Below are positions 8,968 through 18,979 of a stretch of 64,000 nucleotides of DNA, one piece after another. The notes under the pieces were generated by a model. The model made no database searches. It was not told the origin of the DNA and was given only the letters and a program-made list of their open reading frames with translations. Location of the stretch: NCBI GenBank assembly GCA_900113425.1, contig FOZF01000002.1, positions 358,106-422,105 of the forward strand, written 5' to 3'. How positions within the stretch are numbered: position 1 is the first letter of the stretch; the number at the start of each line of letters is the position of its first letter. Both the position numbers and the translations under genes were made by a program. This DNA comes from Stenotrophomonas maltophilia. Its GTDB lineage: Bacteria > Pseudomonadota > Gammaproteobacteria > Xanthomonadales > Xanthomonadaceae.

Positions 8968-10824
8968 ATGCAGGACCCCGCGCTTACCGCCCCCGCCGCC
9001 GAAATCCGCCGTGCGGGCGTCGACCTCAATGGACTGATGACGGTGCTGGGCAAGCACCTGTACTCCACGCCGATGGTGGCCCTGCGCGAGCTGGTGCAGA
9101 ACGCGCATGACTCGATCATCCGCCGTCGCATCGAGCAGCCGGGCAGGGACGTGCCTTCACGGATCTCCGTCCAGGTCGACGCTGCCGCCGGCGTGCTGCG
9201 CATCAGCGATACCGGAGCGGGCCTGACCCGCCAGGAGATCCACGATTACCTGGCCACCGTCGGTGTCGGCTACACCCGTGGCCTGCGCCAGGGCGGCGCC
9301 GATGAGGATGGCCTGATCGGCATGTTCGGTCTCGGCTTCCTGTCCGCCTTCGTGCTGGCGCGTCGGGTCAGCGTTCGCACCACCTCCTACCAGACGCCGG
9401 AACTCGGCCATCTGTACGTGTCCAGCAATGCCGAGCAGTACACGGTCAGCGAAGTGCCCGCGCGCGAGATCGGAACCGAGGTCGAGCTGGAACTCCACCC
9501 CGACTTCCTGCCGCTGGCCAACGAAGCACGCCTGCACGAGGTGCTGGGGCGGTACTGCGCGCTGCTGTCCGAACCGATCTTCATCGGTGCCGCCACCTCG
9601 GCGATCAATCCGGAGCCGCCGCCGTGGCGGGGGCAGGGCGAGGTCGCGCTGCACCCGGTGCAGGCGCGCCGGCAGTCCCTGCAGTTCGCCGCGCGTTTCG
9701 AGCATGACTTCGAGCCCATCGTCACCCTGCCGCTGCGCGCCGACGGCGTCAGCGACGCCACCGGCCTGTTGTGGGTGCAGGACGGCGCCACCTATGGCAC
9801 CAGTGACAACCGCAATCTGTCGGTGTTCGTACGCGGCATGCTGCTGGACGACGATGCACGTGACCTGCTGCCGCCCTGGGCCGGCTTCATCGGTGGCGTG
9901 ATCGAGTCCTCGCGGCTGACGCCCACCGCCAGTCGTGAGGATCTGCAGCGCGATGATCATTACCGCGCCGTGCAGCACGCCCTGCTGGAAGCGTTGATCG
10001 ATGGCCTGGCCGAGGTCGCGCGGCAGCAGCCTGAAGCCTGGCGGCGGGTGCTGGCTCGCCACAACGAAGCGCTGCTGGGCGCGGCGCTGTGTGATGACCG
10101 CCTGTTCGAACTGCTCGTGGAGCACGTGCGCGTACCGACTTCGCAGGGCGATCTGCCGGCCAGCGCGCTGCCGGCACGCGGTGCCGTGCATGTGATCCTC
10201 GACAACGGTGGCGGTTTCGAAGAAATGCTGTTCCGCGCGATGGGGGTGCCGGTCGCGCATGGCCATCGTTATGCGGTGGTTCCGTTCCTGCGTCGCTGGG
10301 CCCAGGCCAAGGGCCTGCGCCTGGTGGAGCTGGGCACCGAGCAGGGCAACCGCGCACTGTTCCGTACCGATGACAGCCTCGATGAGGGGCAGCTGGCCTG
10401 GCTGCGCGAGCAGCTGGGGGATGGTGAGCAGCTGCTGCCGGCGCGCTTCAGTCCGGAGGCACTGCCGGTGGTGGTGGTGCCCGACCGCGAGGCCGAACTG
10501 AAGCAGCGCCTGGAGGACGACGAGAACGACAAGCGGGTGTCGATGGCCGCGCTGCGGCTGGCCCGACAGTTCACCGCACGCATCGAATCGCGTGCACCCT
10601 CGCGGCTGTATCTCAACCTCGACAACACCGCGGTGCAGGCGCTGCTGCGCGCGCAGCGCGAGGGCCACCCGCAGGCCGAGGCGGCCGCACGCCTGCTGCG
10701 CTCCCTGAAGATCATCGTCGCCGCGCAGGGCAGGCCCCTGGCGCGGACGACGGCAACCGCAGGCCCCGACCTCAATGGAGCCTTCACCGACATCGCGGGC
10801 GCGCTGCAGCAGATGCTGCGCTGA
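8968..10824 (+). CDS. HSP90 family (HtpG-like) chaperone
   Basis: A 618-residue protein with an N-terminal GHKL ATPase domain: helix ALRELVQNAHDSI with the ATP-binding Glu and Asn, DTGAGL, and the lid glycines of GMFGLGFLSAF. The rest matches HtpG only loosely (RxxASREDLQRDDHY-type segment at about residue 320), so it is a divergent HSP90 rather than housekeeping HtpG. The ATG at 8968 follows CAGGAG by 8 bases. A TPR protein follows 48 bases downstream, and the two probably form an operon; TPR proteins are classic HSP90 partners. Client proteins are unknown. Confidence 0.85.
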   Translation: MQDPALTAPAAEIRRAGVDLNGLMTVLGKHLYSTPMVALRELVQNAHDSIIRRRIEQPGRDVPSRISVQVDAAAGVLRISDTGAGLTRQEIHDYLATVGVGYTRGLRQGGADEDGLIGMFGLGFLSAFVLARRVSVRTTSYQTPELGHLYVSSNAEQYTVSEVPAREIGTEVELELHPDFLPLANEARLHEVLGRYCALLSEPIFIGAATSAINPEPPPWRGQGEVALHPVQARRQSLQFAARFEHDFEPIVTLPLRADGVSDATGLLWVQDGATYGTSDNRNLSVFVRGMLLDDDARDLLPPWAGFIGGVIESSRLTPTASREDLQRDDHYRAVQHALLEALIDGLAEVARQQPEAWRRVLARHNEALLGAALCDDRLFELLVEHVRVPTSQGDLPASALPARGAVHVILDNGGGFEEMLFRAMGVPVAHGHRYAVVPFLRRWAQAKGLRLVELGTEQGNRALFRTDDSLDEGQLAWLREQLGDGEQLLPARFSPEALPVVVVPDREAELKQRLEDDENDKRVSMAALRLARQFTARIESRAPSRLYLNLDNTAVQALLRAQREGHPQAEAAARLLRSLKIIVAAQGRPLARTTATAGPDLNGAFTDIAGALQQMLR

Positions 10825-10872
10825 CGCCCGCTCTCATCCAGCCTTCGCTAGACAGGAGCACGTAATCCCCTC

Positions 10873-13179
10873 ATGGACATCTGGAACTGGGTAGAAAAAC
10901 TGCAGGGCGACCTGCGCCAGGCCGGGCAGGCGCAGAACGCGTACCTGCTGAACCGCCTTGCGGACGACGTCAGCGAGTTGCAGGTCGACCGCGTCGATGC
11001 GCTGCTGCCCGAGGCGCGTGCGCTGGGCAAGGCGCTGGACAATCCCTGGGTCGATGTCTACGTCGGCCACTGGGCGCTGCGCAACCGCGTGGGCAACCGC
11101 GTCGAAGGTGAAAGCGCACTGGGCGAGGCGGTCGCGCTGTTCGAGCGTGCGCATCGCGAGGACACCCTGGAGTGTCCGCAGTCGATCTGCGTGACCCAGG
11201 ATCTGGCCGCCTGCTACGGCAACATCGACGGCCCCGGCTGGGTGCCCGAACGGGTCGAGGTCTGCGACGAGACCCTGGCACGCATCGATCCGAGCTGGGC
11301 GTGCTTCCAGTGCCTGAGCTGCGAGAAGGCGGACGCGCTGCTGGACGACGACCGGGGCCAGGAGGCGCTGGATTACCTGCAGGCACAGGCCGACGCGATC
11401 GAGGCCTGCGGCAAGGAGGTGTTCGACAGCTTCCCGGAGATGCAGATCAAGATCCTTCTGGGCCTGGGCCGCGCTGAGGAAGCGCTGGCGCTGATCGAGA
11501 AGCGGGAGGCCGAGGTGATCGCGTCGGGCGAGTATGAGCCGGCCAACTGCACCGTACCGCGCCGCCTGTCCAAGGCCTGGGCGCTGGCACAGCTGGGCCG
11601 CGACGAAGAAGCGCTGCAGCAGATGGTGCCGTGGAGCGAACTGACGCCGAACTACTGGCGACTGTGGGCGAACACCGCCGCTGCGCTGTGCCGGCGCGAT
11701 CCGGCGCGCAACACCTGGGACCTGGGTACGCGCTTCAACACCATCATCGAGCATTTCGCCCGCGTCGGTTCGCACCGGCTGTTGATCGAGGTGGCTGCAC
11801 TCAGCCTGGAGCTGGCACTGCAGCGGGGCGCGCGCTGGGTGGCGCAGCGGCAGCTGGGTCTGGCCCGTGCCCACCTTCCGCAGCTGCGCCAGGATCGCGG
11901 CGCGTCCGCGCTGGTGGCCGCCCTGGCTGCACGCGTGGAAAGCCTGCCGGAGGTCGCGCCATTGCCGGTGCCGGCCACGGAGCTGCTGGCGTGGCTGGAA
12001 GCGCGCGGGGAGCAGAGCCACTCGCGCGATCCCGAGCAGGAGGCGCAATGGTTGCTGCAGGCCCACGCACAGTGTCCCGATGATGAGCCGTTGGCCGACA
12101 CGGCGGCTTCGGCGCTCAATGCCTGCGGCGCGCAGGCTGAAGCACGCACACTGCTGTGGGACTTCGTGGCGGCGCATCCGCAGCACGATGGTGCAGCGGC
12201 GTACACGCTGATGCGGTGGCTGGCCGAACAGGGCGATGACGCGGGCCTGCGCCGGCTGGCGGATGTCTTCCGCGACAGCGTGCCGGTGTTCGCCCACTGG
12301 TGCGAAGTGCAGCGCGCGCGCCGGGTGTCCGACTGGCCGGCGCTGGAGCAGGCGGCAACGGCATTGCTGGAGCTGTCGCCGGGATCGCATGGCGCGCGCG
12401 GCACGCTGGCCCGCATGTACATGGAGACCGGACGCTTCAGCGATGCCCAGGCCTGCTACGCGCAGCTGATCGAACTGCTGGAGGAGCCCAATGCCGCGCA
12501 TTGGGACCACATGAGTGCCGCCAGTGCCGCGCATGACTGGGACGCGGTGCGGCGGTCGGCGGCGGCGATCGGCATGGAACTGTCCAGCACCGAGGGTGTG
12601 GTCGAAGAGCCGTGGGGCTGGGTGATCATCCGCAGCGAGGAAGAGGGCGAGCCGATGGAGTACTACGCCCGGCGCAGCGGCCCGGTGACCGCCCGCATCG
12701 TCGAGAACGCGCCGGCCAACCGCGCCCAGCAGGTGGGTGACTGGGTGGTGTTCGACGCGGCGCTGGTGCATCCGGCACCGGAAGACGAGGAGGCACGCGA
12801 GCACTTCATCCCGACCTACGCACAGGTGCATGTGCTGGAGCGTGGCGGCTTCGCCCGCAGCTGGCTGATCGACGGCGCCCATCCGGGTGAGGACGCCTGG
12901 AATGCCCTGGTCGAGGCGGTGGAGGCGCAGGGCTGGAAAATCTGGGCCCACAGCCGTCCCGACTACACCGTGACCGACCCGGAGGCCGAGGACGGCACGC
13001 TGCCGGGGCTGCTGTTCACCATCGCCCAGCCTCAGGATCACGCACCGCTCGCGCTGCACCGGTTCCTGCAGCAGGCCACCGCGGGCTGGTCACATCCACT
13101 GTGCTGGCTGCGCCTGGCCGAAGCCTGCGACCAGGATCGCCAGCCGCATCTGGACGTGATCGAACGGTACGGCCTGTAG
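10873..13179 (+). CDS. Large TPR-like protein paired with the HSP90-like chaperone
   Basis: A 768-residue soluble protein made mostly of helical repeat units with tetratricopeptide character (Ala- and Leu-rich pairs such as LGRAEEALALIEKREAEV and MYMETGRFSDAQACYAQLIE). The C-terminal 200 residues form a mixed alpha/beta region with no family I recognise. There is no signal peptide or membrane segment. Its place directly after the HSP90-like gene suggests a co-chaperone or adaptor role, which is inference from context. Confidence 0.75.
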   Translation: MDIWNWVEKLQGDLRQAGQAQNAYLLNRLADDVSELQVDRVDALLPEARALGKALDNPWVDVYVGHWALRNRVGNRVEGESALGEAVALFERAHREDTLECPQSICVTQDLAACYGNIDGPGWVPERVEVCDETLARIDPSWACFQCLSCEKADALLDDDRGQEALDYLQAQADAIEACGKEVFDSFPEMQIKILLGLGRAEEALALIEKREAEVIASGEYEPANCTVPRRLSKAWALAQLGRDEEALQQMVPWSELTPNYWRLWANTAAALCRRDPARNTWDLGTRFNTIIEHFARVGSHRLLIEVAALSLELALQRGARWVAQRQLGLARAHLPQLRQDRGASALVAALAARVESLPEVAPLPVPATELLAWLEARGEQSHSRDPEQEAQWLLQAHAQCPDDEPLADTAASALNACGAQAEARTLLWDFVAAHPQHDGAAAYTLMRWLAEQGDDAGLRRLADVFRDSVPVFAHWCEVQRARRVSDWPALEQAATALLELSPGSHGARGTLARMYMETGRFSDAQACYAQLIELLEEPNAAHWDHMSAASAAHDWDAVRRSAAAIGMELSSTEGVVEEPWGWVIIRSEEEGEPMEYYARRSGPVTARIVENAPANRAQQVGDWVVFDAALVHPAPEDEEAREHFIPTYAQVHVLERGGFARSWLIDGAHPGEDAWNALVEAVEAQGWKIWAHSRPDYTVTDPEAEDGTLPGLLFTIAQPQDHAPLALHRFLQQATAGWSHPLCWLRLAEACDQDRQPHLDVIERYGL

Positions 13180-13192
13180 GCACGCCGCGCTT

Positions 13193-13244
13193 GCCGGGCA
13201 TCGCCCGGCGCTACTGCTCTGCGCCGCCGGGCGATGCCCGGCGG
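13193..13244. repeat. SMAG-like (GTAG) palindromic repeat pair
   Basis: Two GC-rich hairpins face each other between convergent genes: GCCGGGCATCGCCCGGC with an adjoining GCGCTAC, then GCCGGGCGATGCCCGGC. The GTAG tetranucleotide (here as CTAC) beside the stem is the mark of SMAG/REP elements of Stenotrophomonas. It may act as a bidirectional transcription stop. Confidence 0.7.
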
Positions 13245-13257
13245 ACCTGTCATCCGA

Positions 13258-14052
13258 TCAACGGGAGTGCCCGAACACCAGCTCGATCGCGAACTGGCTG
13301 CCGAAGAAGGCCAGCAGCAGCAACAGCATGGCCGTCAGTGTCCAGTGCACCGCCTTCACCCCGCGCCAGCCGTAGCGGCGGCGGCCGATCAGCAGCACGC
13401 CGAAAACGATCCACGACAGCACGCTCAGTACGGTCTTGTGCACCAGCTTCTGTGCAAGCAGGTCATCGACGAACAGGACGCCGGTGACCAGGGTCAGCGT
13501 GAGCAGGGCGAAGCCCACCGCGATGACCCGGAACAGCAGCGCTTCCAGATCGGCCAGCGGGGGCAGGGCGCGCAGCCAGGGCCGGAATTCGCGGCGGCGC
13601 AGGGCGCGTTCCTGCAGCCACAGCATGATCGCCAGCAATGCCGCGATGCTCAGCGTGGCGTAGGCCAGCAGGGCCAGCCAGGCATGGCTGGCCAACCGCC
13701 AGCCCAGTACCTTGCTCGGCTCGTGGCCATAGCCGTGATAGGCCAGCAGCAACAGCGCCGCGAGCGGAAACACCACCACGCCCAGCGCGGACATGCGGCC
13801 GCGTGCGCCCACCAGCGACGTCAGCCAGGCCATGCCCAGGCCGACCAGCGACAGCGCCGCGAAGAAATGCATGTCCGGCCCGCCGTTCGTGCGCATCGCC
13901 ACCATCACGTGATAGCCGCCATGCAGCAGGATGGCCGGCAGCGCCGGCCACAGCCAGGCGGGCGAACCTGCCGCACCATCGCGGCCGAGCGCGCGCACCA
14001 GCAGGACGCTGGCGGCCAGGTAAAGCAGGACGGCGATGAGAACGATTGTCAT
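13258..14052 (-). CDS. CcsA/YpjD-type cytochrome c assembly membrane protein
   Basis: A 264-residue inner-membrane protein with about eight helices, of the CcsA/YpjD type usually found beside ffh in proteobacteria. Conserved family features include the segment KLVHKTVLSVLSWIVFGVLLIGRRRYGWRG near the C-terminus (seen here in pieces around residues 205-235) and HAWLALLAYATLSIAA. The family relates to heme handling for c-type cytochromes, but YpjD itself has no firm function. It is divergent from ffh. Confidence 0.85.
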   Translation of the reverse strand: MTIVLIAVLLYLAASVLLVRALGRDGAAGSPAWLWPALPAILLHGGYHVMVAMRTNGGPDMHFFAALSLVGLGMAWLTSLVGARGRMSALGVVVFPLAALLLLAYHGYGHEPSKVLGWRLASHAWLALLAYATLSIAALLAIMLWLQERALRRREFRPWLRALPPLADLEALLFRVIAVGFALLTLTLVTGVLFVDDLLAQKLVHKTVLSVLSWIVFGVLLIGRRRYGWRGVKAVHWTLTAMLLLLLAFFGSQFAIELVFGHSR

Positions 14053-14127
14053 CGTGGCAGTTTCGCATACCCCCGGGGTGCTGGCGACGGCCGCCGTGTC
14101 GCAGCCCGGGAGCAGGGGCGGACCGGC

Positions 14128-14133
14128 TATACT
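14128..14133 (+). promoter_or_regulatory. Possible -10 element for ffh
   Basis: TATACT lies 41 bases before the ffh ATG in the divergent ypjD-ffh gap. The -35 position has no good match, so this is a weak call. Confidence 0.35.
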
Positions 14134-14174
14134 GTGTGCCTTATTGTCCCCCGTTTTCAGACAGGTCGCACCGC

Positions 14175-15551
14175 ATGTTCGAGTCCCTGACCCAGCGCCT
14201 TTCCGGCACCATCGAGCGCCTGCGCGGCCGTGGCCGCCTGACCGAGGAGAACATCCGCGAGGCGACCCGCGAGGTACGCATCGCGCTGCTCGAGGCCGAT
14301 GTCGCGCTGCCGGTGGTACAGGCGCTGATCGAGCGCATCAAGGTGCGCGCCGTCGGCCAGGAAGTATTGAAGTCGCTGACCCCGGGCCAGGCGCTGATCA
14401 AGGTTGTCCGCGACGAGCTGACCGCGGTGATGGGCGCTGAAGCCAGCGACCTGAACCTCAACGTGCCGGCGCCGGCCATCATCCTGATGGCGGGCCTGCA
14501 GGGTGCCGGCAAGACCACGACCGTGGGCAAGCTGGCCAAGCACCTGAAGGAAAAGCGCAAGAAGAAGGTGATGGTGGTCTCGGCCGACGTCTACCGTCCG
14601 GCGGCGATCGAACAGCTGAAGACCCTGGCCGAACAGGTCGGCGTGCTGTTCTTCCCGTCCAGCGCCGACCAGAAGCCGGAAGCCATCGTCCGCGCCGCCA
14701 TCGACGATGCGCGCAAGTCGTTCGTCGACGTGCTGCTGGTCGATACCGCCGGCCGTCTGGCCATCGACGAAGCGATGATGGCCGAGATCAAGGCCCTGCA
14801 CGCAGCGGTCAACCCGGCAGAAACCCTGTTCGTGGTCGATGCCATGACCGGCCAGGACGCGGCCAACACCGCCAAGGCCTTCGGTGATGCCCTGCCGCTG
14901 ACCGGCGTGGTGCTGACCAAGACCGACGGTGACGCCCGCGGCGGTGCCGCGCTGAGCGTGCGCTACATCACCGGCAAGCCGATCAAGTTCGTCGGTGTCA
15001 GCGAAAAGCCGGACGGCCTGGATGTGTTCCATCCGGATCGCATCGCCAGCCGCATCCTGGACATGGGCGATGTGCTGTCGCTGGTCGAGCAGGTCGAGCA
15101 GCAGGTCGACAAGGACAAGGCGGCCAAGCTGGCCGAGAAGGTCGCCAAGGGCAAGAAGTTCGACCTGAACGACATGCGCGACCAGCTGGAGCAGATGCAG
15201 AACATGGGCGGCATCGGCGGGCTGATGGACAAGCTGCCGGGCCTGGGCAACATCCCGGACCACCTCAAGCAGCAGGTCAGCCAGGGCAAGGAAGTGCCAC
15301 GCATGATCGCCATCATCAGTTCGATGACCAAGAAGGAACGGCGCAACCCGAACCTGCTCAACGGCTCACGCCGCGCGCGCATCGCCAAGGGCTCGGGCGT
15401 GACCCCGGCCGACGTCAACAAGCTCATGAAGCAGTACATGCAGATGGAAAAGATGATGAGCAAGATGGCCGGCGGCGGCATGAAGGGCATGATGCGCAGC
15501 ATGAAGGGCATGATGGGCGCCATGGGTGGCCGCGGCATGCCGTTCCGTTGA
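14175..15551 (+). CDS. ffh: Signal recognition particle protein Ffh (SRP54)
   Basis: The GTPase that, with 4.5S RNA, binds signal sequences of nascent membrane proteins and hands ribosomes to FtsY. The N domain begins MFESLTQRLSGTIERLRGRG. The G domain has GLQGAGKTTT, DTAGR and TKTDGDARGG. The C-terminal M domain is Met-rich with repeated KGMM segments. The 458-residue length is normal. The ATG at 14175 gives the family N-terminus, although the frame is open further upstream. Confidence 0.98.
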   Translation: MFESLTQRLSGTIERLRGRGRLTEENIREATREVRIALLEADVALPVVQALIERIKVRAVGQEVLKSLTPGQALIKVVRDELTAVMGAEASDLNLNVPAPAIILMAGLQGAGKTTTVGKLAKHLKEKRKKKVMVVSADVYRPAAIEQLKTLAEQVGVLFFPSSADQKPEAIVRAAIDDARKSFVDVLLVDTAGRLAIDEAMMAEIKALHAAVNPAETLFVVDAMTGQDAANTAKAFGDALPLTGVVLTKTDGDARGGAALSVRYITGKPIKFVGVSEKPDGLDVFHPDRIASRILDMGDVLSLVEQVEQQVDKDKAAKLAEKVAKGKKFDLNDMRDQLEQMQNMGGIGGLMDKLPGLGNIPDHLKQQVSQGKEVPRMIAIISSMTKKERRNPNLLNGSRRARIAKGSGVTPADVNKLMKQYMQMEKMMSKMAGGGMKGMMRSMKGMMGAMGGRGMPFR

Positions 15552-15644
15552 TTTTCACCGGCGGGCGCGTGCGTGTCGGGATCTGCACTTGCGCGCCCGC
15601 TGCCGAATTGCTTGACTACCTGCCTGTCTGACAAGGGAATGTTC

Positions 15645-16079
15645 ATGAACAGAACCATCATGGTGATCGCGCTGGCCTTTGGGCTGGTCGCATGCAAGGA
15701 CGACACGTCCGTCTCGCAGAAGGCTGGCAGCGCCATCAGCGGTACGGCGGCGGATTTCGTCGCGGGACTCGGTGAAGGCGTGGACAAGCGCATGAACGTG
15801 ACGCTGCAGGCCGATCCAGGTCTGGCTGCGCGCGGCCTGACCATCACGTTGGGCAAGAGCCGTGGCATGGGCTCCAAGGAGGCCGCGGTGTATGTGGTGG
15901 CCGACAAGGCCTTCAATGGCAAACTGGTTGCGCGGGCACTGGACGCTGAGGGCACCGAGATCGGCCGTGCCTCGGCTGATGTCGAATTCGCCGCCGACGA
16001 CGCACGCTATGTGACCTTCCAGTTCAACGAGGAAATGGACAGCCAACTGGTCCGCAGCTACGCGGTCGCGGCGCGCTGA
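15645..16079 (+). CDS. Small predicted lipoprotein
   Basis: A 144-residue protein with a lipoprotein signal (MNRTIMVIALAFGLVAC) ending in the lipobox LVAC. The mature part is a single beta-rich domain with no family I recognise. The ATG at 15645 was preferred over 15639 because AAGGGA then sits at a workable distance of about 6 bases. It is an envelope protein of unknown role. Confidence 0.7.
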   Translation: MNRTIMVIALAFGLVACKDDTSVSQKAGSAISGTAADFVAGLGEGVDKRMNVTLQADPGLAARGLTITLGKSRGMGSKEAAVYVVADKAFNGKLVARALDAEGTEIGRASADVEFAADDARYVTFQFNEEMDSQLVRSYAVAAR

Positions 16080-16157
16080 CCTCCGCAGCTGGATCTACGG
16101 ATCAGACCGTGGCGACTGGCGTATGCTGGGCGGCGACCTTTCCCGCAGGTATGTCGC

Positions 16158-17234
16158 GTGAACGCATCGCCGATTCTTGAACGCGCCGACGCCTTCTGTC
16201 GGCGTTTTTCATTGCAGCTTCCGATTCTCCTCGCCCCCATGGCCGGTGCCTGTCCGGTGCCGTTGTCAGCGGCGCTGGCCAATGCCGGCAGCATGGGCGC
16301 GATGGGCGCGGTGCTGTCCCCGGCCGCCGATATCGGGCGGTGGATGGATGAGTTCCGGGCCATCTCCACCGGCCCGGCGCAGGTGAACCTGTGGTTGCCG
16401 GACCCGGCGCCGACGCGCGACGTGGTCGCCGAATCCGCCAGCCGGGCCTTCCTCGCGCAGTGGGGACCGGAGGTGCCGGCCAGTGCGGGCGATGTCACGC
16501 CAGCCGATTTCGAGGACCAGTTCGCTGCGTTGCTGGCCGCGCGCCCGGCGGTGGCCTCGACCATCATGGGCGTGCTTTCCCCCGCGCATGTGCAGCGGTT
16601 GAAGGACGCAGGCATTGCCTGGATCGCCTGTGCCACCACGCTGGCCGAAGCGCGGGCCGCACAGGACGCCGGGGCCGATGCGGTGGTGGCACAGGGGGCT
16701 GAAGCCGGTGGCCATCGCGGGGCCTTCGATCCGGCGCTGGCCGAGCGCCAGCTGGTCGGCCTGTTCGCACTGCTGCCGCGGCTGGCGGACCATCTGCGGA
16801 TTCCGGTGATCGCGGCCGGCGGCATCGCCGACGGGCGTGGCATCGCCGCGGCATTGACGCTGGGCGCCAGCGCGGTGCAGGTCGGCACCGCGTTCCTGCG
16901 CACACCGGAGGCGGCACTGGCGCCGGCCTGGGCCGACGCGCTGGCGATCACGGAACCGGAGGACACCTGGCCGACGCGTGCGTTCAGTGGCCGACTGGGC
17001 CGCGGCCTGGCAACGCCCTATGTACGTGCCGCTGCGGCGGCCGGTGCACCGGCTCCACGGCCGTATCCGGTACAGCGCGGGCTGACCGGGCCGATGCGCG
17101 CGCAGGCCACACGCGAGAACCGGCTGGCGGCGATGCAGGCCTGGGCCGGGCAGTCGGCGTGGATGGCACCGGCGCGGCCGGCCGCGGACGTGCTGCGCGG
17201 CATGTGGGAACAGGCGCAGGCGCTGCTGCGATGA
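16158..17234 (+). CDS. Nitronate monooxygenase / 2-nitropropane dioxygenase family flavoprotein
   Basis: A 358-residue TIM-barrel FMN enzyme of the nitronate monooxygenase family, which oxidises alkyl nitronates such as propionate 3-nitronate. Visible features are LLAPMAGA at the first strand, [11 protein letters not shown] in the middle (phosphate and flavin contacts plus the likely catalytic His) and [11 protein letters not shown] with [12 protein letters not shown] at the C-terminal barrel. It begins at GTG 16158; no in-frame ATG is nearby. The stop overlaps the next gene by 4 bases. Confidence 0.85.
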   Translation: MNASPILERADAFCRRFSLQLPILLAPMAGACPVPLSAALANAGSMGAMGAVLSPAADIGRWMDEFRAISTGPAQVNLWLPDPAPTRDVVAESASRAFLAQWGPEVPASAGDVTPADFEDQFAALLAARPAVASTIMGVLSPAHVQRLKDAGIAWIACATTLAEARAAQDAGADAVVAQGAEAGGHRGAFDPALAERQLVGLFALLPRLADHLRIPVIAAGGIADGRGIAAALTLGASAVQVGTAFLRTPEAALAPAWADALAITEPEDTWPTRAFSGRLGRGLATPYVRAAAAAGAPAPRPYPVQRGLTGPMRAQATRENRLAAMQAWAGQSAWMAPARPAADVLRGMWEQAQALLR

Positions 17235-18013
17235 TGCTGACCTGCAACGGCCAGCCGGCGCAGGTGGAGGATCTGCTGCCGGCGCTGGTGAACTACGGTC
17301 ACTTCACCTCGCTGCAGGTGCGTGGCGGAGCGGTGCAGGGATTGGACCTGCATCTGGCTCGACTGTCGCAGGCCACGCGTGAACTGTTTGGCGGCGAGCT
17401 GGATACGGCGCAGGTGCGGGGCTGGATGGCGCAGGCGCTGCAGAAGGCCGGTCTTGCCGACGCCTCGCTGCGGGTGACGGTGTTCTCGCGTCACTTCGAT
17501 TTTCGCGATCCACTGGCCCGCGTGGCGGTCGATGTGCTGGTGGCGGTATCCGCGCCGGTATCGCTGTCCGCGCCGCGGCGCGTGCGCAGCGTCACCTGGC
17601 AGCGGGAGCTGCCGCAGATCAAGCACGTCGGCACGTTCGGCCTGTTCGCGCAGCGTCGCGCGGCGATGGCCGATGGGTATGACGACGCGCTTTTCGTGGA
17701 CACGCAGGGGCACGTCAGCGAGGGCACGACCTGGAACGTGGCCGTGCATGATGGGCATCAGCTGATCTGGCCTCGCGCCGCCGCACTGCGTGGCACCGCA
17801 GAGGCCCTGTTGCGTGAGCATTGGAACGGACCGCAGGTGTGCCGGCCCCTGCCGGCAGGCGCGCTGCAAGGCGTGCAGGCTGCGTTTGCCTGCAACGCCA
17901 GCGGGCTCTGGGCGCTGCAGAGCATTGATGGGCGGGCCCTGACCGGCTCGCTGGCGTTGGCTGAACAGGGCAGGGCGGTACTGGCTGGCGTGCCATGGCA
18001 ACCGCTTTCCTGA
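17231..18013 (+). CDS. Class IV aminotransferase (aminodeoxychorismate lyase-like)
   Basis: A 260-residue PLP enzyme of fold type IV. The PLP-binding Lys is in [15 protein letters not shown], and a conserved [10 protein letters not shown] segment with the active-site Glu follows. The family includes 4-amino-4-deoxychorismate lyase (PabC, folate synthesis), branched-chain aminotransferase and D-amino acid aminotransferase. Length and motifs favour a PabC-like enzyme, but no pabB neighbour confirms it. It starts at ATG 17231, overlapping the upstream stop. Confidence 0.75.
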   Translation: MMLTCNGQPAQVEDLLPALVNYGHFTSLQVRGGAVQGLDLHLARLSQATRELFGGELDTAQVRGWMAQALQKAGLADASLRVTVFSRHFDFRDPLARVAVDVLVAVSAPVSLSAPRRVRSVTWQRELPQIKHVGTFGLFAQRRAAMADGYDDALFVDTQGHVSEGTTWNVAVHDGHQLIWPRAAALRGTAEALLREHWNGPQVCRPLPAGALQGVQAAFACNASGLWALQSIDGRALTGSLALAEQGRAVLAGVPWQPLS

Positions 18014-18032
18014 ACGGAAGCATGGCCTGCTG

Positions 18033-18057
18033 GCCGCCGGGCCTGGCCCGGCGCTAC
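18033..18057. repeat. SMAG-like (GTAG) palindromic repeat
   Basis: GCCGCCGGGCCTGGCCCGGC followed by GCTAC forms a GC-rich hairpin with the CTAC (GTAG) mark. It lies between the aminotransferase stop and the rpsP promoter. Confidence 0.65.
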
Positions 18058-18081
18058 CGTGAAGAGGGTTTCACCCCGGGG

Positions 18082-18110
18082 TTGGCTCAGCGGGACGGGG
18101 CCGCTATAAT
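18082..18110 (+). promoter_or_regulatory. Sigma-70 promoter of the rpsP operon
   Basis: A -35 element TTGGCT (18082-18087) and a perfect -10 TATAAT (18105-18110) are separated by 17 bases. The -10 ends 49 bases before the rpsP ATG. It is the best sigma-70 promoter seen in the window. Confidence 0.85.
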
Positions 18111-18159
18111 CGCCCGCTTACCTCGCCATCCTGGCGACTGGGCAATAGGAAAACACACC

Positions 18160-18420
18160 ATGGTCAAGATTCGACTGACCCGCGGCGGCGCCAAGAAGCG
18201 TCCGTTCTACCACATCATCGTCACCGACGTGCGCAGCGCGCGCGACGGCCGCAACATCGAGCGCGTTGGCTTCTACAACCCGGTCGCCCAGGGCGCCGAG
18301 AAGCGCATCGAGCTGGATCTGGCCCGCGTTGACCATTGGGTCAAGAACGGCGCCCAGCCGACCGACAAGGTCCGCAACCTGATCAAGGAAGCGACCAAGT
18401 CCCAGGCCGCTGCGGCCTGA
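18160..18420 (+). CDS. rpsP: 30S ribosomal protein S16
   Basis: An 86-residue S16 protein beginning [19 protein letters not shown] with the family motif GFYNP. It is an assembly protein of the small subunit. First gene of the rpsP-rimM-trmD-rplS operon, served by the TTGGCT/TATAAT promoter upstream. The ATG at 18160 follows AATAGGAAAA. Confidence 0.98.
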   Translation: MVKIRLTRGGAKKRPFYHIIVTDVRSARDGRNIERVGFYNPVAQGAEKRIELDLARVDHWVKNGAQPTDKVRNLIKEATKSQAAAA

Positions 18421-18464
18421 TCCTGACGGGCCACGCTCCGGCGTGGCCCTCTTGGTTGAAGCAG

Positions 18465-18977
18465 ATGAAAGATATCGAGCGCCGCATCCTGCTGGGCAGG
18501 ATTGTCGGCGCTTTTGGTGTGCGCGGCGAGATCAAGCTCGAGTCCTGGACCGAGCCACGTTCCGCCATTTTCCGTTACCAGCCATGGATCGTGCGCAGTC
18601 CGTCCGGCGTGGAAACCACGATTGAAGGTGTGCGGGGCCGCGACAGCGGCAAGCACCTGGTCGCGCGTTTCCCCGGCGTCGAGGACCGTGACGCGGTCGA
18701 AGCCATGCGTGGCACCGAGATCTACGTGGCGCGCAGCGCGCTGCCGCCGCCGAATCCGGATGAGTATTACTGGGTCGACCTGGAAGGCCTGGACGTGAAG
18801 ACGACCGAGGGCGTTGCCCTGGGCCAGGTCTCGCACCTGTTCAGCACCGGCGCCAACGACGTGGTGGTGGTCCGGGGCGACCGCGAGCGGATGATCCCGT
18901 TCGTGCTGCCGGACTTCGTCGTTTCGGTGGACTTCGAGGCGAACCTGGTCGTGGTCGACTGGGATCCCGAGTTCTGA
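18465..18977 (+). CDS. rimM: Ribosome maturation factor RimM
   Basis: A 170-residue factor for late 30S assembly that binds S19. The N-terminal barrel has [17 protein letters not shown], and the C-terminal PRC-barrel has YYWVDLEGL and ends with [10 protein letters not shown]. It starts at ATG 18465 ([11 protein letters not shown]), 44 bases after rpsP, and ends 2 bases before trmD. Confidence 0.97.
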   Translation: MKDIERRILLGRIVGAFGVRGEIKLESWTEPRSAIFRYQPWIVRSPSGVETTIEGVRGRDSGKHLVARFPGVEDRDAVEAMRGTEIYVARSALPPPNPDEYYWVDLEGLDVKTTEGVALGQVSHLFSTGANDVVVVRGDRERMIPFVLPDFVVSVDFEANLVVVDWDPEF

Positions 18978-18979
18978 GC

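Noticed and set aside
13193-13244. Could the repeated GC-rich palindromes be a CRISPR array
   Set aside because: The units are dispersed singly or in facing pairs, with GTAG marks and no regular spacers; they are REP/SMAG-like elements.
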